Under the pieces are notes generated by a model that saw only the letters and a list, made by a program, of their open reading frames with translations, ran no database searches and was not told where the DNA came from. From Acuticoccus kalidii (GTDB taxonomy: Bacteria > Pseudomonadota > Alphaproteobacteria > Rhizobiales > Amorphaceae), in NCBI RefSeq assembly GCF_021556395.1, contig NZ_JAKGCS010000010.1:186001-250000 (forward strand): DNA of 64,000 nt, given 5' to 3'. The translations under genes and the position numbers were made by a program. The first letter of the stretch is position 1; each line of letters starts with the position of its first letter. Of the stretch, positions 1 to 8,808 are shown piece after piece.

Positions 1-1
1 G

Positions 2-568
2 GCGGACGGCATTTCCGGGATCGTGACGCCGCTGCGTCAGACGCTCGGCGGGCGCGGCTTCGATCTCTTTTATCTCGGCCTCGTCACCCTGATCGTCGTG
101 ATCGTCTGGTTCGCGCTGCGCCGGCTCGACCTGTCTCCCTATGGCCGGGCGCTGAAATCGGTCCGCGAGGACCAGGAGCTCGCCGCTTTCGCCGGCAAGG
201 ACGTGATGCGGCTGAAATTCGAGGCGTTCGCGCTCTCGGCGGCGATCGCAGGCCTCGCCGGCGCGCTCTATGCGCATTTCCAATCCTACGTGTCGCCGGA
301 CCACTTCCAGCCGTTAATCACGATCTATGTCTTCCTCGCGGTGACGGCGGGCGGCGTCGGGCGGCCGATCGGTGCGGTCTTCGGGGCCTATGCGGTGGTC
401 GCGTTCATGGAGGCGACGCGCTTTCTCGCCGACCTTCCTTTCCTCGAACCCGTTCAGGTGGCGGCGATGCGCGAAATCCTGATCGGCCTGTCGCTCGCCC
501 TTATCCTGTTGTTGAAGCCCACCGGGCTGTTGCCCGAAAAGACCCCGAAAGCGACCGTCCAGCCATGA
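2..568 (+). CDS. livM: branched-chain amino acid ABC transporter permease LivM, C-terminal part
   Basis: This is the end of an inner-membrane permease of the LivHM type, which imports branched-chain amino acids or related compounds. The reading frame is open from base 2, so the N-terminus lies outside the window; an internal ATG at 23 is probably not the real start. About 188 residues are visible. They contain the LivM/LivH family segment GRALKSVREDQELAAFAG at the coupling loop, followed by hydrophobic segments (SAAIAGLAGALYAHF, then TIYVFLAVTAGGVG and IGAVFGAYAVVAF), and end in the family-typical PTGLLPEK. The stop overlaps the next start by 4 bases (ATGA), so the GAF gene is translationally coupled. 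The substrate cannot be read from the permease. Confidence 0.93.
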   Translation, partial: ADGISGIVTPLRQTLGGRGFDLFYLGLVTLIVVIVWFALRRLDLSPYGRALKSVREDQELAAFAGKDVMRLKFEAFALSAAIAGLAGALYAHFQSYVSPDHFQPLITIYVFLAVTAGGVGRPIGAVFGAYAVVAFMEATRFLADLPFLEPVQVAAMREILIGLSLALILLLKPTGLLPEKTPKATVQP

Positions 569-1047
569 CCGACGAGATCCTCGCGATCCTGCAATCCCAG
601 GCGCTTCCCGGCCAGCCGGACGCCACCTTCAAAGCGATGGAGCGCTTCACCCACCGCCTCGTCGGCCACAAGCTCTTCACGCTCCTTTATGTCGACGGGG
701 ACGAGGTGGCGCGTTGCTATTCGAACCGGCCGGACGAATATCCGGTCGCCGGCCGCAAGCCGATGGGCAAGACGCCATGGGGCGATCATGTGCTGGCCGG
801 ACGCGCGCCCTATCTCGGCGCCGACAAAGCGGGGATCCGCTGGGCCTTCTTCGACCATGTCCAGATCGAGGGGATGGGGCTCGGCTCGGTGATCAACATT
901 CCGGTCATCTATGACGAGGCGGTGATCGGGACGATGAACCTCCTCGACGCCGAGCACCATTATAAGCGCTCCGATGTCGACCTTCTGACCCCGCTCGCAC
1001 CGCTCCTGATCCCGGCCTTCCTCACCGCCCGCGCCGCCGCGCGCTGA
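565..1047 (+). CDS. GAF domain-containing protein
   Basis: A 160-residue soluble protein made almost entirely of one GAF domain (about residues 20-155). The C-terminal half is typical: GLGSVINIPVIYDEAVIGTMNLL followed by a helix with YKRSDVDLLTPLAPLL. No output domain, transmembrane segment or signal peptide is seen. GAF domains bind small molecules or dimerise; here the gene overlaps livM by 4 bases and is probably the last gene of that import operon, so a role linked to the imported compound (sensing or holding it) is an inference. The ligand is unknown. Confidence 0.85.
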   Translation: MTDEILAILQSQALPGQPDATFKAMERFTHRLVGHKLFTLLYVDGDEVARCYSNRPDEYPVAGRKPMGKTPWGDHVLAGRAPYLGADKAGIRWAFFDHVQIEGMGLGSVINIPVIYDEAVIGTMNLLDAEHHYKRSDVDLLTPLAPLLIPAFLTARAAAR

Positions 1048-1243
1048 GCGGCGGGCCCGTCCGCGCAAGGCTCGGGGTGACAGAGCGCCTCGAACGCCTC
1101 TAAAACACCGCCGCCCCCTCTGTCGGCGCGCCGCGATCCATTCCGGTTCGGGCAAAGCCGGGTTAAGGGAATGATCGGGCTTGTCGGTGCAGGGTCGGGC
1201 AAGGCTCGATGGGCGTGACGCGGTCCGCCAAGAAGGAAACGGG

Positions 1244-1930
1244 ATGAAGGTCTTCCTCGCCGGTCAAAAGGCGTTCGGCGCCGCGGCGTTCGCGATGCTG
1301 CGCTCCTCGGGATGCGAGGTGGTCGGCGTGTCGGCGCCGGCATTGCGCGAGGACGGCGAACGGCATGACCGGCTGCGCGCCGCGGCGGAGGATGCGGGCG
1401 TGCCGTGGATGCGCTCCGGCACCTTGCGCGCCGAGACGCTGCCGGCGAAGACCGACCTCATCGTCGCCGCCCACAGCCATGACTTTATCGGTCGCCGCAC
1501 CCGCATGGGCACGACCTTCGGCGCGATCGGCTATCACCCCTCGCTGTTGCCGCGCCATCGCGGCCGCGACGCGGTGCGCTGGACGATCCACATGAAGGAT
1601 CCGATCGCCGGCGGCTCGGTCTACTGGCTCTCCGACAAGATGGATGGCGGGGACATCGCGGCGCAGGATTTCGTTTTCATCTCGCCGGGGGAGACGGTCG
1701 ATTCGCTGTGGCGGGAAAAGCTGTTCCCGCTCGGCCTCGTCCTCCTCGACGCGGCGGTGCGCGATATCGCGAACGGCATCATCCGCCGCCAGCCGCAGAC
1801 GGAGACCTATGCGACGTGGGAGCCGTCCTGGGACAGGCCGCCGGCGGAACGACCGGAGCTCGACCTTCTCGGCCATCTGCCGGCCGGAACGTCGGTGAGC
1901 CGGCAGGCCGCGCGGGCCGGGCGGCGTTAG
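1244..1930 (+). CDS. formyltransferase-fold protein, 10-formyl-THF hydrolase-like
   Basis: A 228-residue single-domain protein of the formyltransferase N-terminal fold. The motif GYHPSLLPRHRG (around residue 98) and MDGGDI (Asp134) carry the catalytic His and Asp. The motif lacks the Asn found two residues before the His in methionyl-tRNA formyltransferase (Asn-x-His) and instead resembles the hydrolase domain of 10-formyltetrahydrofolate dehydrogenase, which works with His and Asp. A longer frame opens at 1181, but the ATG at 1244 follows AAGGAAACGGG and starts directly at the beta-strand MKVFLAG, so 1244 is preferred. It has no C-terminal OB domain, so it is not fmt. The exact formyl substrate is unknown. 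Confidence 0.8.
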   Translation: MKVFLAGQKAFGAAAFAMLRSSGCEVVGVSAPALREDGERHDRLRAAAEDAGVPWMRSGTLRAETLPAKTDLIVAAHSHDFIGRRTRMGTTFGAIGYHPSLLPRHRGRDAVRWTIHMKDPIAGGSVYWLSDKMDGGDIAAQDFVFISPGETVDSLWREKLFPLGLVLLDAAVRDIANGIIRRQPQTETYATWEPSWDRPPAERPELDLLGHLPAGTSVSRQAARAGRR

Positions 1931-2220
1931 ACGGTCGGGCGCGTCGATGCCCATGGACCGACGGCACTAACCCCTGAGGACCGAGACGGCGGACGGCCCG
2001 GCGGCCGAGCCGGTTTGCACCCCTTCGGCCCGTGGCGCGAGGCGGTGCGCCGGGCTCGATGCAACGCCCGATCGAGGCGCGCTCCCGGCGCCAGGCGCGC
2101 ACATGCGCGAGCGCCGCCGGTTTCGGCCGCCGCACCGCCGCCACGCAATCGGTTTCCGCGCCGTCACAACCTCTCGTGGCCCGTAATTTGCAAAATCCGA
2201 GGCACATCGGAGAACAGGTC

Positions 2221-3633
2221 ATGGCGCCACCCTCGATCCTCGGAACACCCCAACAACTGCGCGATCCCGACTATACGCCGCCGCTGTCGCACGCGATTCC
2301 GCTCGGCATCCAGCATGTCCTCGCCATGTTCATCTCGAACGTGACGCCGGCGATCATCGTCGCCGGGGCGGCGGGTTTCGGATTCGGCTCCAATTCGCCG
2401 GATTTTCCGGCGCTGATCTACATGATTCAGATGTCGATGTTCTTCGCCGGCATCGCGACGCTGTTTCAAACCATCGGCGTCGGCCCCGTCGGCGCCCGCC
2501 TGCCGATCGTCCAAGGCACGAGCTTTGCGTTCCTGCCCATCATGATCCCGATCGTCGCCGGCAAGGGGGTCGAAGCGCTGCCGATCCTCTTTGGCGGCGT
2601 CGTGATCGGCGGGCTCTTTCACGCCCTTCTCGGCACCGTCATCGGCAAGATCCGCTTCGCGCTGCCGCCTTTGGTGACGGGGCTCGTCGTCCTCCTGATC
2701 GGACTGTCGCTGATCCGGGTCGGCATCCAATATGCGGCGGGGGGCGTGCCGGCGATCGACCAGCCGGAATACGGCTCCTTCCTCAACTGGCTCGTGGCGC
2801 TCACGGTGATCATCGTCACCCTCGGGCTCAAATTCTTCGCCAAGGGGATCTGGTCGATCGCGGCGATCCTGCTCGGGCTTCTCGCGGGCTATGTCGTCGC
2901 CATGATGTTCGGCATGGTGAGCTTCGGCAATGTCGCGCGCGCCGCCGTCTTCACATTGCCGCAGCCTTTCTCGTTCGGCTTCGCCTTCTCGCTCAGCGCC
3001 GTCATCGGCTTCTGCCTCATGGCCTTCGTCTCCGCGGTCGAGACGGTGGGCGATGTATCGGGCATCACCAAAGGCGGGGCGGGGCGGGAGGCGACCGACA
3101 AGGAGATCGTCGGCGCGACCTATGCCGACGGTCTCGGCTCGGCGATCGCCGGCGTGTTCGGCGCGCTGCCCAACACCTCGTTCAGCCAGAATGTCGGGCT
3201 GATCGCGATGACGGGGGTGATGAGCCGCCATGTCGTCACCTGCGGGGCGGTCTTCCTGATCGTCGCGGGGTTGATCCCGAAGGTCGGCGCGGTGATCTCG
3301 ACGATCCCGATCGAAGCGCTCGGCGGCAGCGTCATCGTGATGTTCGGGATGGTGGCGGCGGCGGGGGTGTCGATGCTGTCGGACGTGGCGTGGAACAAGC
3401 GCAACATGGTGATCTTCGCCGTGTCGCTGTCGGTCGGGCTCGGGCTTCAGCTCGAACCGAAGGCGCTGCAATATCTGCCCCAGACGGCACAGGTGCTCCT
3501 CGCCTCCGGCATCCTTCCGGGCGCCTTCCTCGCGATCGTCCTCAACCTCTTCCTGCCGCACGACATGGAGCACGAGGCGTCCGAAGCGGAGGCGGCCGAA
3601 GCGCCGGGCGAGGAGGTCGCACAGACCGTCTGA
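2221..3633 (+). CDS. xanthine/uracil permease (NCS2 family)
   Basis: A 470-residue polytopic inner-membrane protein of the nucleobase-cation symporter-2 family, which imports purines or pyrimidines with H+ or Na+. It shows about 12-14 hydrophobic segments and the family signature QNVGLIAMTGVMSR starting at residue 323, preceded by GALPNTSFS. The long frame begins at 2032, but the ATG at 2221 is preceded by GGAGAAC and gives the normal family length. The last 25 residues are acidic and Glu/Ala-rich. Signature spacing favours a xanthine/urate-type carrier over a uracil carrier, but the substrate is not certain. A strong hairpin follows at 3677. Confidence 0.92.
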   Translation: MAPPSILGTPQQLRDPDYTPPLSHAIPLGIQHVLAMFISNVTPAIIVAGAAGFGFGSNSPDFPALIYMIQMSMFFAGIATLFQTIGVGPVGARLPIVQGTSFAFLPIMIPIVAGKGVEALPILFGGVVIGGLFHALLGTVIGKIRFALPPLVTGLVVLLIGLSLIRVGIQYAAGGVPAIDQPEYGSFLNWLVALTVIIVTLGLKFFAKGIWSIAAILLGLLAGYVVAMMFGMVSFGNVARAAVFTLPQPFSFGFAFSLSAVIGFCLMAFVSAVETVGDVSGITKGGAGREATDKEIVGATYADGLGSAIAGVFGALPNTSFSQNVGLIAMTGVMSRHVVTCGAVFLIVAGLIPKVGAVISTIPIEALGGSVIVMFGMVAAAGVSMLSDVAWNKRNMVIFAVSLSVGLGLQLEPKALQYLPQTAQVLLASGILPGAFLAIVLNLFLPHDMEHEASEAEAAEAPGEEVAQTV

Positions 3634-3676
3634 GCCGCTGCCGCCGCCCGCGGCGCAGCGCCACGGGCCGAACGAC

Positions 3677-3712
3677 AAGGACGGCGTGCCGGCCTCGGCG
3701 CGCCGTCCTTTG
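3677..3712 (+). terminator. hairpin terminator after NCS2 permease
   Basis: A perfect 10-bp inverted repeat (AAGGACGGCG at 3677-3686 and CGCCGTCCTT at 3701-3710) lies 44 bases after the permease stop. Only a short T-rich run follows, so it is a plausible but not textbook intrinsic terminator. Confidence 0.55.
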
Positions 3713-3900
3713 CGTTCGGGACAAGGCGTTGGGGGGCGAACGGGGCGAGGGATTGTGTTTCCCCTGTTGCAGGCGGGGCGAGCGCCAGCCTATAGCGTGG
3801 CGCACGCCGCATCGCGGCCCATCATTCACACGCTGCATCGCGGCGCCGAGGCGCTGCGATCCACACCGATGCCGCAAAAGCGGCCACAAAGGACGAAAAC

Positions 3901-4323
3901 ATGGCGATCGAACGCACCTTCTCGATGATCAAGCCCGATGCCACGGCGCGCAATCTCACCGGCAAGATCACCGACCGTCTCGAGAGCGCGGGCCTTCGCG
4001 TCGTCGCGTCCAAGCGCGTCATGATGTCGAAGGCGCAGGCCGAGGCCTTCTATGCCGTCCACGCTGCGCGCCCCTTCTACGCGGAGCTGACCGAGTTCAT
4101 GTCGTCCGGCCCGACCGTCGTTCAGGTTCTCGAAGGTGAGAATGCGATCGCGAAGAACCGCGAAGTGATGGGCGCGACCAACCCCGCCGAAGCCGCGCCG
4201 GGCACGATCCGCGCCGACTTCGCCCAGTCGATCGGCGAGAATGCCGTGCACGGCTCCGACGCGCCGGAGACCGCCGCCGAAGAGATCGCCTTCTGGTTCA
4301 GCCAGAGCGAGATCGCCGGCTGA
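3901..4323 (+). CDS. ndk: nucleoside diphosphate kinase
   Basis: A 140-residue cytosolic enzyme that transfers the gamma-phosphate from ATP to (d)NDPs through a phosphohistidine. The N-terminal [14 protein letters not shown] and the active-site motif NAVHGSD with His117 are both present, and the length is exactly that of the family. Its stop shares one base with the start of the following GST gene (TGATG), so the two are probably co-transcribed. Confidence 0.98.
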   Translation: MAIERTFSMIKPDATARNLTGKITDRLESAGLRVVASKRVMMSKAQAEAFYAVHAARPFYAELTEFMSSGPTVVQVLEGENAIAKNREVMGATNPAEAAPGTIRADFAQSIGENAVHGSDAPETAAEEIAFWFSQSEIAG

Positions 4324-4934
4324 TGCTCCTCATCGGCCGCAACCATTCGCCCTATACGCGGCGCGTCGCGATCACGTGCGCGTTGCAGGGGCGGACCATC
4401 GAGCGCCGCGAGCTCGGCGCGCGTGAGCCGGAGAATGCGGCCGAGATTTGCCGTTATAATCCGGGTCTTCGCGTCCCGATCCTGGTGCTCGATGACGGCA
4501 CGCCGTTGATCGAGACCGCGGCGATCTGCGAATGGCTCGACGAGACGGCGCCCGAGGGAAAGCGGCTCATTCCGGCCTCCGGTGTTGCGCGACGCGATGC
4601 GCTCCAGCTCATCGCACTCGCCCACCAGACGACCGAAAAGCTCGTCACCAACGTCTATGAGGGACTGCGCCGGCCGGCGGAATATCACTGGCCGGAGTTC
4701 CAGGAGCGCACGCGCGGGCAGATCGCCGGCGGTCTCGAAGCGCTCGAGGCGCTGGTGCCGGACGGCTTTTTCGGCGGCGAGCAGCCCGATGGCCGCGACG
4801 TCGCGGTGATCTGCTGCTGGCACATGGCCGAGCTCACGGCGAAGGATCTCATCGATGGGCGCTATCCGCGCCTCACCGCTTTTGCGGATCGGATGATGGC
4901 GATCCCCGCCGTCGCGGACACCTACCCGCGATAA
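4323..4934 (+). CDS. glutathione S-transferase family protein
   Basis: A 203-residue cytosolic protein. It has a thioredoxin-fold N-terminal half ([15 protein letters not shown], Ser9 in the usual catalytic region; the glutathione-binding segment RVPILVLDDGTPLIETAAICEWL contains the cis-proline) and an all-helical C-terminal half. It is the normal length for bacterial GSTs. It overlaps ndk by one base. The electrophilic substrate cannot be predicted. A strong stem-loop follows the stop. Confidence 0.9.
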   Translation: MLLIGRNHSPYTRRVAITCALQGRTIERRELGAREPENAAEICRYNPGLRVPILVLDDGTPLIETAAICEWLDETAPEGKRLIPASGVARRDALQLIALAHQTTEKLVTNVYEGLRRPAEYHWPEFQERTRGQIAGGLEALEALVPDGFFGGEQPDGRDVAVICCWHMAELTAKDLIDGRYPRLTAFADRMMAIPAVADTYPR

Positions 4935-4940
4935 GACGAT

Positions 4941-4970
4941 CGTCCGCTCCGGCGAAGACCGGAGCGGACG
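4941..4970. terminator. bidirectional hairpin between GST gene and citE-like gene
   Basis: A perfect 12-bp stem (CGTCCGCTCCGG / CCGGAGCGGACG) with a 6-base loop lies between two convergent genes, 6 bases after the GST stop and 4 bases before the end of the CitE-like gene. It could end transcription from both sides; there is no long U-run. Confidence 0.65.
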
Positions 4971-4974
4971 GTGA

Positions 4975-5847
4975 TCACGCCGATGGCGGCCGGACGGCCG
5001 CCGCACGCGCAAGGAGCTGCTCGGCGAGGACGAGGTGGGGCCGGTCGAGCATTGCCCCGTCGAGGCCGACGACCCCGGCGCCCGGCGCCGCCGCGAAGGC
5101 ATCCACCACGCGCTGCGCATGGGCGATCGCCTCCGGGCTCGGCGTGAAGGCGGCGTTGATGGGGCCGACCTGCGCCGGATGGATCGCGAGCTTGCCGAGA
5201 AAACCGTCGGCCGCTGCCGCCTTCGCCGTCGCGATCAAGCCGGCCTCGTCGCGAAAATCCGTATAGACCGTGTCGATCGGCGCCGCGCCCGCCGCGACCG
5301 CTCCCGCGAGGCAGAGCGTGCGCGCCAGCCGGTAGGGGTCGGTCAATGTCCCGTCCGCCTCACGCGTGCGCGTCGCGCCGAGGGCGGAGGAGAGGTCTTC
5401 CGCGCCCCAGGCCATCGCGGCGAGCCGCGCGCTCGATCCGCGATAGGTGCCGAGGCCGAACAGCGAGGCGGCCGTCTCCGTCGCGATGGCGAGGATCTCT
5501 GTGCCGCCGTCGGCGAGCCCGTTCTCGGCTTCGAGGACCGTGAGGAGGGCGGACAGGTGCTGGACATCGGCGCCGGTGTCCGACTTCGGCAAGACGATCA
5601 TCGCCGGGCCTGCCGGCATGATCGCGGCGAGGTCATCCTCGATGAGGCCGCTCGACAGGGCGTTGACGCGGACGGCGACCGGGACGGGGGCGGAGCGCAC
5701 CGCATCGGCCGTGAGGGTGCGGGCCGCCGCCTTGCGCTCGGGCGCGACGGAATCCTCAAGGTCGAGGATCAGGCGATCGGCGCCCGCCTCGAAACCCTTG
5801 GCAAGCTTGCGCTCCGAATCGCCCGGAACGAACAGGAGCGAGCGCAT
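4975..5847 (-). CDS. HpcH/HpaI (CitE-type) CoA ester lyase
   Basis: A 290-residue TIM-barrel lyase of the citrate lyase beta / malyl-CoA lyase superfamily. It begins MRSLLFVPGDSERKLAKGFE, has the strand LILDLEDSV carrying the metal and CoA-site acidic residues, and later IHPAQVGPINAAFTPS, the typical C-terminal lid region. The reading frame continues upstream, but the ATG at 5847 overlaps the stop of the MaoC gene (ATGA) and matches the family N-terminus. Pairing with a MaoC hydratase suggests cleavage of a beta-hydroxyacyl-CoA such as malyl-CoA or beta-methylmalyl-CoA; the actual substrate is inferred only from the neighbour. Confidence 0.9.
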   Translation of the reverse strand: MRSLLFVPGDSERKLAKGFEAGADRLILDLEDSVAPERKAAARTLTADAVRSAPVPVAVRVNALSSGLIEDDLAAIMPAGPAMIVLPKSDTGADVQHLSALLTVLEAENGLADGGTEILAIATETAASLFGLGTYRGSSARLAAMAWGAEDLSSALGATRTREADGTLTDPYRLARTLCLAGAVAAGAAPIDTVYTDFRDEAGLIATAKAAAADGFLGKLAIHPAQVGPINAAFTPSPEAIAHAQRVVDAFAAAPGAGVVGLDGAMLDRPHLVLAEQLLARAAAVRPPSA

Positions 5848-6314
5848 CAGGCGGTCACCGCCGGATTGCGCTTCTTCATCATCGCCGTGCGCAACGTCAC
5901 CGCGACGACCACGTCGTCCTGGTTGACGGCCGTGTGCTCGAGCTCCACGAGCCCGACATCGCCGCGCGACCGGGACACCCGCTTCGAGACCACCTTCGTC
6001 GAGGCGTAGACCGTGTCGCCGTGAAAGAGCGGGTGGGGAAAGCGCGTCTCCTTCATGCCGAGATTGGCGATCGTCGTGCCGAGCGTGAGGTCGTTCACCG
6101 TGATGCCGACGAGGAGGCCGAGGGTGAACAGCGAGTTGACGATCGGCTGGCCCCATTCGGTGTGCCGCTCGCAAAAATGGCGGTCGATGTGGAGCGGCTG
6201 CGGGTTCAGCGTCATGTTCGAGAAGAGCATGTTGTCGGCCTCCGTCACCGTGCGGGACAGGGCGTGGCGGTAGACCGCGCCGACCTCGAAATCCTCATAA
6301 TAAAGTCCGGCCAT
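5847..6314 (-). CDS. MaoC family (hot-dog) hydratase
   Basis: A 155-residue hot-dog fold protein with the hydratase-2 region NPQPLHID (Asn37 and His42). In R-specific enoyl-CoA hydratases the first catalytic residue of this D-x4-H motif is Asp; here it is Asn, which either changes the chemistry or marks a different subfamily. It is co-transcribed with the CitE-type lyase (4-base overlap), so it probably hydrates or dehydrates the CoA ester that the lyase makes or splits. The start has a GGAGAG ribosome site a few bases upstream. Confidence 0.88.
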   Translation of the reverse strand: MAGLYYEDFEVGAVYRHALSRTVTEADNMLFSNMTLNPQPLHIDRHFCERHTEWGQPIVNSLFTLGLLVGITVNDLTLGTTIANLGMKETRFPHPLFHGDTVYASTKVVSKRVSRSRGDVGLVELEHTAVNQDDVVVAVTLRTAMMKKRNPAVTA

Positions 6315-6526
6315 CGACGCTCTCCTTTGCGGCTTCCTGGCACGTGGCGGCGCGTGTTGCCCACGCGTCCGTCATCCATCCGACATCGCGCGGTCGAGGG
6401 CCAGAGGGGAGAGGCATCGACCGAACGCCGGCGGGCGTCGACGGCGGGCCTTGTCGATTGGTCGCAGAGTCCGCATTCTCTAAAATTATTACGATTGCGG
6501 TCTCACAATAACTTGGGGTTTTTGCC

Positions 6527-7258
6527 ATGAGTTATAGCGAATATACGCAATGGAAGGGGTGGGAGGAGGGCAATTTTGCAAAATATGATCAAAGAGAAGC
6601 TTTGTTCTATGGGCATGAAGTGGCGTCTCTGCTCGCTTCAAAGCAACCGACCACTGTCCGCGTTTTTGAAATCGGCTTCGGCAATGGGTCTTTTCTCGCC
6701 TGGGCCCGTGATCAGGGATACGCCGTCAGCGGAAGCGAGATTCAGGACAGCTTGAAGGCGCGAGCCGTCCGGCGCGGCTTCGACGTGGTCGACGATCTCG
6801 ACAGCATCGAGAACCATGTGCTTGACGTCATCGTCGCATTCGATGTCTTCGAGCATATCGAATATTACCAGCTCGTCGGGCTGTGCAAGACGATCAAACG
6901 GAAACTGAAAGCCGACGGTTATCTGGTGGCACGGTTCCCGAACGGGGACAGCCCGTTCTCCCTCCCGATCCAGAACAGCGACCCCACCCACGTCCATGCC
7001 ATCGGCAGCGGGAAGATCAGGGAGGTGATGCGCCAGGCGCAGTTGCGGATCATGGCGCTGCGCGCGCCGACGGCGACGCCGATCGGCCTCAAGGCGACCA
7101 TGGCCGACCGGGCGAAGCGGGTCATGCGCTCCGGCTTCAACTGGTACGCCCGAACGGTCTTTCTCGGCCGGAGCGGCCCCAATAGCTTCGAGATCAACTA
7201 TCTGCTCGTCGCCCAGAATCCCGCGGGCGCGCCGGACCGGGAGACGGTCAGTAGGTGA
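6527..7258 (+). CDS. class I SAM-dependent methyltransferase
   Basis: A 243-residue Rossmann-fold methyltransferase. Motif I is VFEIGFGNGSFL (Gly50-Gly54), the acidic residue of motif II is in SGSEIQD, and motif IV is VIVAFDVFEHI; this is the Methyltransf_23 style common in capsule and lipopolysaccharide gene sets. The first 100 codons and the 200 bases before the gene are visibly richer in A/T than the neighbours, which hints at horizontal acquisition. Its 3' end overlaps the convergent nadK by 11 bases. The substrate is unknown; a sugar or glycan is only a guess. Confidence 0.85.
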   Translation: MSYSEYTQWKGWEEGNFAKYDQREALFYGHEVASLLASKQPTTVRVFEIGFGNGSFLAWARDQGYAVSGSEIQDSLKARAVRRGFDVVDDLDSIENHVLDVIVAFDVFEHIEYYQLVGLCKTIKRKLKADGYLVARFPNGDSPFSLPIQNSDPTHVHAIGSGKIREVMRQAQLRIMALRAPTATPIGLKATMADRAKRVMRSGFNWYARTVFLGRSGPNSFEINYLLVAQNPAGAPDRETVSR

Positions 7259-8021
7259 ATTGCTCGGCGAGGATCCGCTCGTCCCAGGAGTGGTCCGGAT
7301 CGAACATGATCACGCACGAGGCCTCGCGATCCTCGCAGATGTCGACGCGGGCGACGCGGCGGATCTCCACATGATCGGCCGCGGCGGCGATCGGGCGCTT
7401 GTCGCGCTCGAGGCTCTCGATCGTCACCGTAACGTGCGCCGGCAAGAGCGCCCCGCGCCAGCGACGGGGGCGGAAGGCGGAGATCGGCGTCAGCGCGAGG
7501 AGTTGCGCGTTGATCGGCAGGATCGGCCCGTGGGCCGACAGATTGTAGGCGGTCGAGCCGGCGGGGGTGGCGACGAGCACGCCGTCGCAAATCAGCTCCG
7601 GCAGGCGCGGCCGCCCGTCGATCACGATCGACAGCTTCGCCGCCTGATGGGTCTGGCGCAGCAGCGACACCTCGTTGATCGCCCGCGCCTCGTAGGCCTC
7701 GCCATAGACGTCGATCGCCCGCATCTTCAGCGGGCGGATGCGCGTGACATCGGCCGCCGCGAGGCGCTCCTTGAGCCCGTCGACAGAGAAGTCGTTCATC
7801 AGGAAGCCGACCGAACCGCGGTTCATGCCGAAGATCGGCTTGCCGGTCGACATATAGCGGTGAAGGACGGACAGCATCATCCCGTCACCGCCGAGCGCGA
7901 TGATGACATCGGCCTCGTCGGGCGAATAGGAGCCGTAGCGATCGACGAGTTCGGTGGCTGCGGCGCGGGCCTCGACCGTTGGCGATGCGAGGAAGGAGAG
8001 CCGCTCGATCGGATGGTTCAC
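7248..8021 (-). CDS. nadK: NAD kinase
   Basis: A 257-residue cytosolic enzyme that phosphorylates NAD to NADP. The diagnostic GGDG motif (residues 44-47, in ALGGDGMML), the NE/D motif (INEVSL, Asn116-Glu117) and the glycine-rich PAGSTAYNLSAHGPI segment are all present. The length fits the short alphaproteobacterial form. The start codon is GTG; no better upstream ATG exists. It overlaps the convergent methyltransferase at its 3' end, and a mobA-like gene lies 78 bases upstream on the same strand. Confidence 0.96.
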   Translation of the reverse strand: MNHPIERLSFLASPTVEARAAATELVDRYGSYSPDEADVIIALGGDGMMLSVLHRYMSTGKPIFGMNRGSVGFLMNDFSVDGLKERLAAADVTRIRPLKMRAIDVYGEAYEARAINEVSLLRQTHQAAKLSIVIDGRPRLPELICDGVLVATPAGSTAYNLSAHGPILPINAQLLALTPISAFRPRRWRGALLPAHVTVTIESLERDKRPIAAAADHVEIRRVARVDICEDREASCVIMFDPDHSWDERILAEQFTY

Positions 8022-8099
8022 GGGCCGGTCGATGCGGGCGTGGAGGCGGACATGGGCGAAGCTCGAAGTGTTACATGATGACGCGTGAAGGCGGGCGCA

Positions 8100-8747
8100 T
8101 CATCGGGCTTTGTTCAGCATCGTCAACGCCTCATTGGTGGCGAGGAGGCGCTCGGCCTCGCAAAGGTCGTCGCGTGTGTTCACGTTGAAACCCTCGACGG
8201 CCGACAGGAGCGACTGACCCGGCGACAGCGGGGCGAGGGTTCCGGCGAGGCTCTTACGCGGCGAAAGGGTGACGAGCCGGGCGCGTTGGCAGAGGGCGAT
8301 CGTGGGCGTCGGCCGCGTGATCGTCGCGATCGCGGCGCCCTGGCTCGACAACGCGCGCGCGAGGCGGGCCCGCACGTCCGCCGGGAGGAAGGGCGTGTCG
8401 GTGGCGCTCGTCAACAAATAGGGCGCCATGCAGCGATCGGCGGCCCCGAAGAGGGCGGCGACGGGCCCTTCGAGCCCCGGACGATCGGCCCACGGCTCGA
8501 GCCGCGCGCCGATGCGGCCGGGCAAAGCCGGCATGACCGCCGCGATGATGGATGCGGCATCCTCCGTCGTGCGGGCGACGATCCCGAGCCGGGCGACCTG
8601 GGGCGCGAGCGCCAGGATGACCCAGGCGAGAAGCGGCCTCCCGCCGAGCATGCGCAGAGCCTTATCGCCGCCGATGCGCGCGCCCTCTCCACCGACGAAG
8701 ACGGCGCCGTCGGTCGGGCCTGGTGCAAATGTCGAATTGGGTGCCAT
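8100..8747 (-). CDS. mobA: molybdenum cofactor guanylyltransferase-like protein (MobA family)
   Basis: A 215-residue nucleotidyltransferase. The N-terminal loop FVGGEGARIGGDKALRMLGG corresponds to the MobA consensus LAGGxSxRMGxDK, with Val for Ala and Ile for Met; the metal-site stretch is TDTPFLP and the C-terminal segment FNVNTRDDLCEAE is typical. MobA joins GMP to molybdopterin. The loop deviations leave room for a related nucleotidyltransferase. moaA lies 3 kb away, so molybdenum cofactor genes are present in the neighbourhood. Confidence 0.8.
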   Translation of the reverse strand: MAPNSTFAPGPTDGAVFVGGEGARIGGDKALRMLGGRPLLAWVILALAPQVARLGIVARTTEDAASIIAAVMPALPGRIGARLEPWADRPGLEGPVAALFGAADRCMAPYLLTSATDTPFLPADVRARLARALSSQGAAIATITRPTPTIALCQRARLVTLSPRKSLAGTLAPLSPGQSLLSAVEGFNVNTRDDLCEAERLLATNEALTMLNKAR

Positions 8748-8808
8748 AGGTTAGCTGTACGTTGGAAGCGCGCCTTGGGCCGCGCGGGACGATGGAAAGA
8801 GCGTTGAG

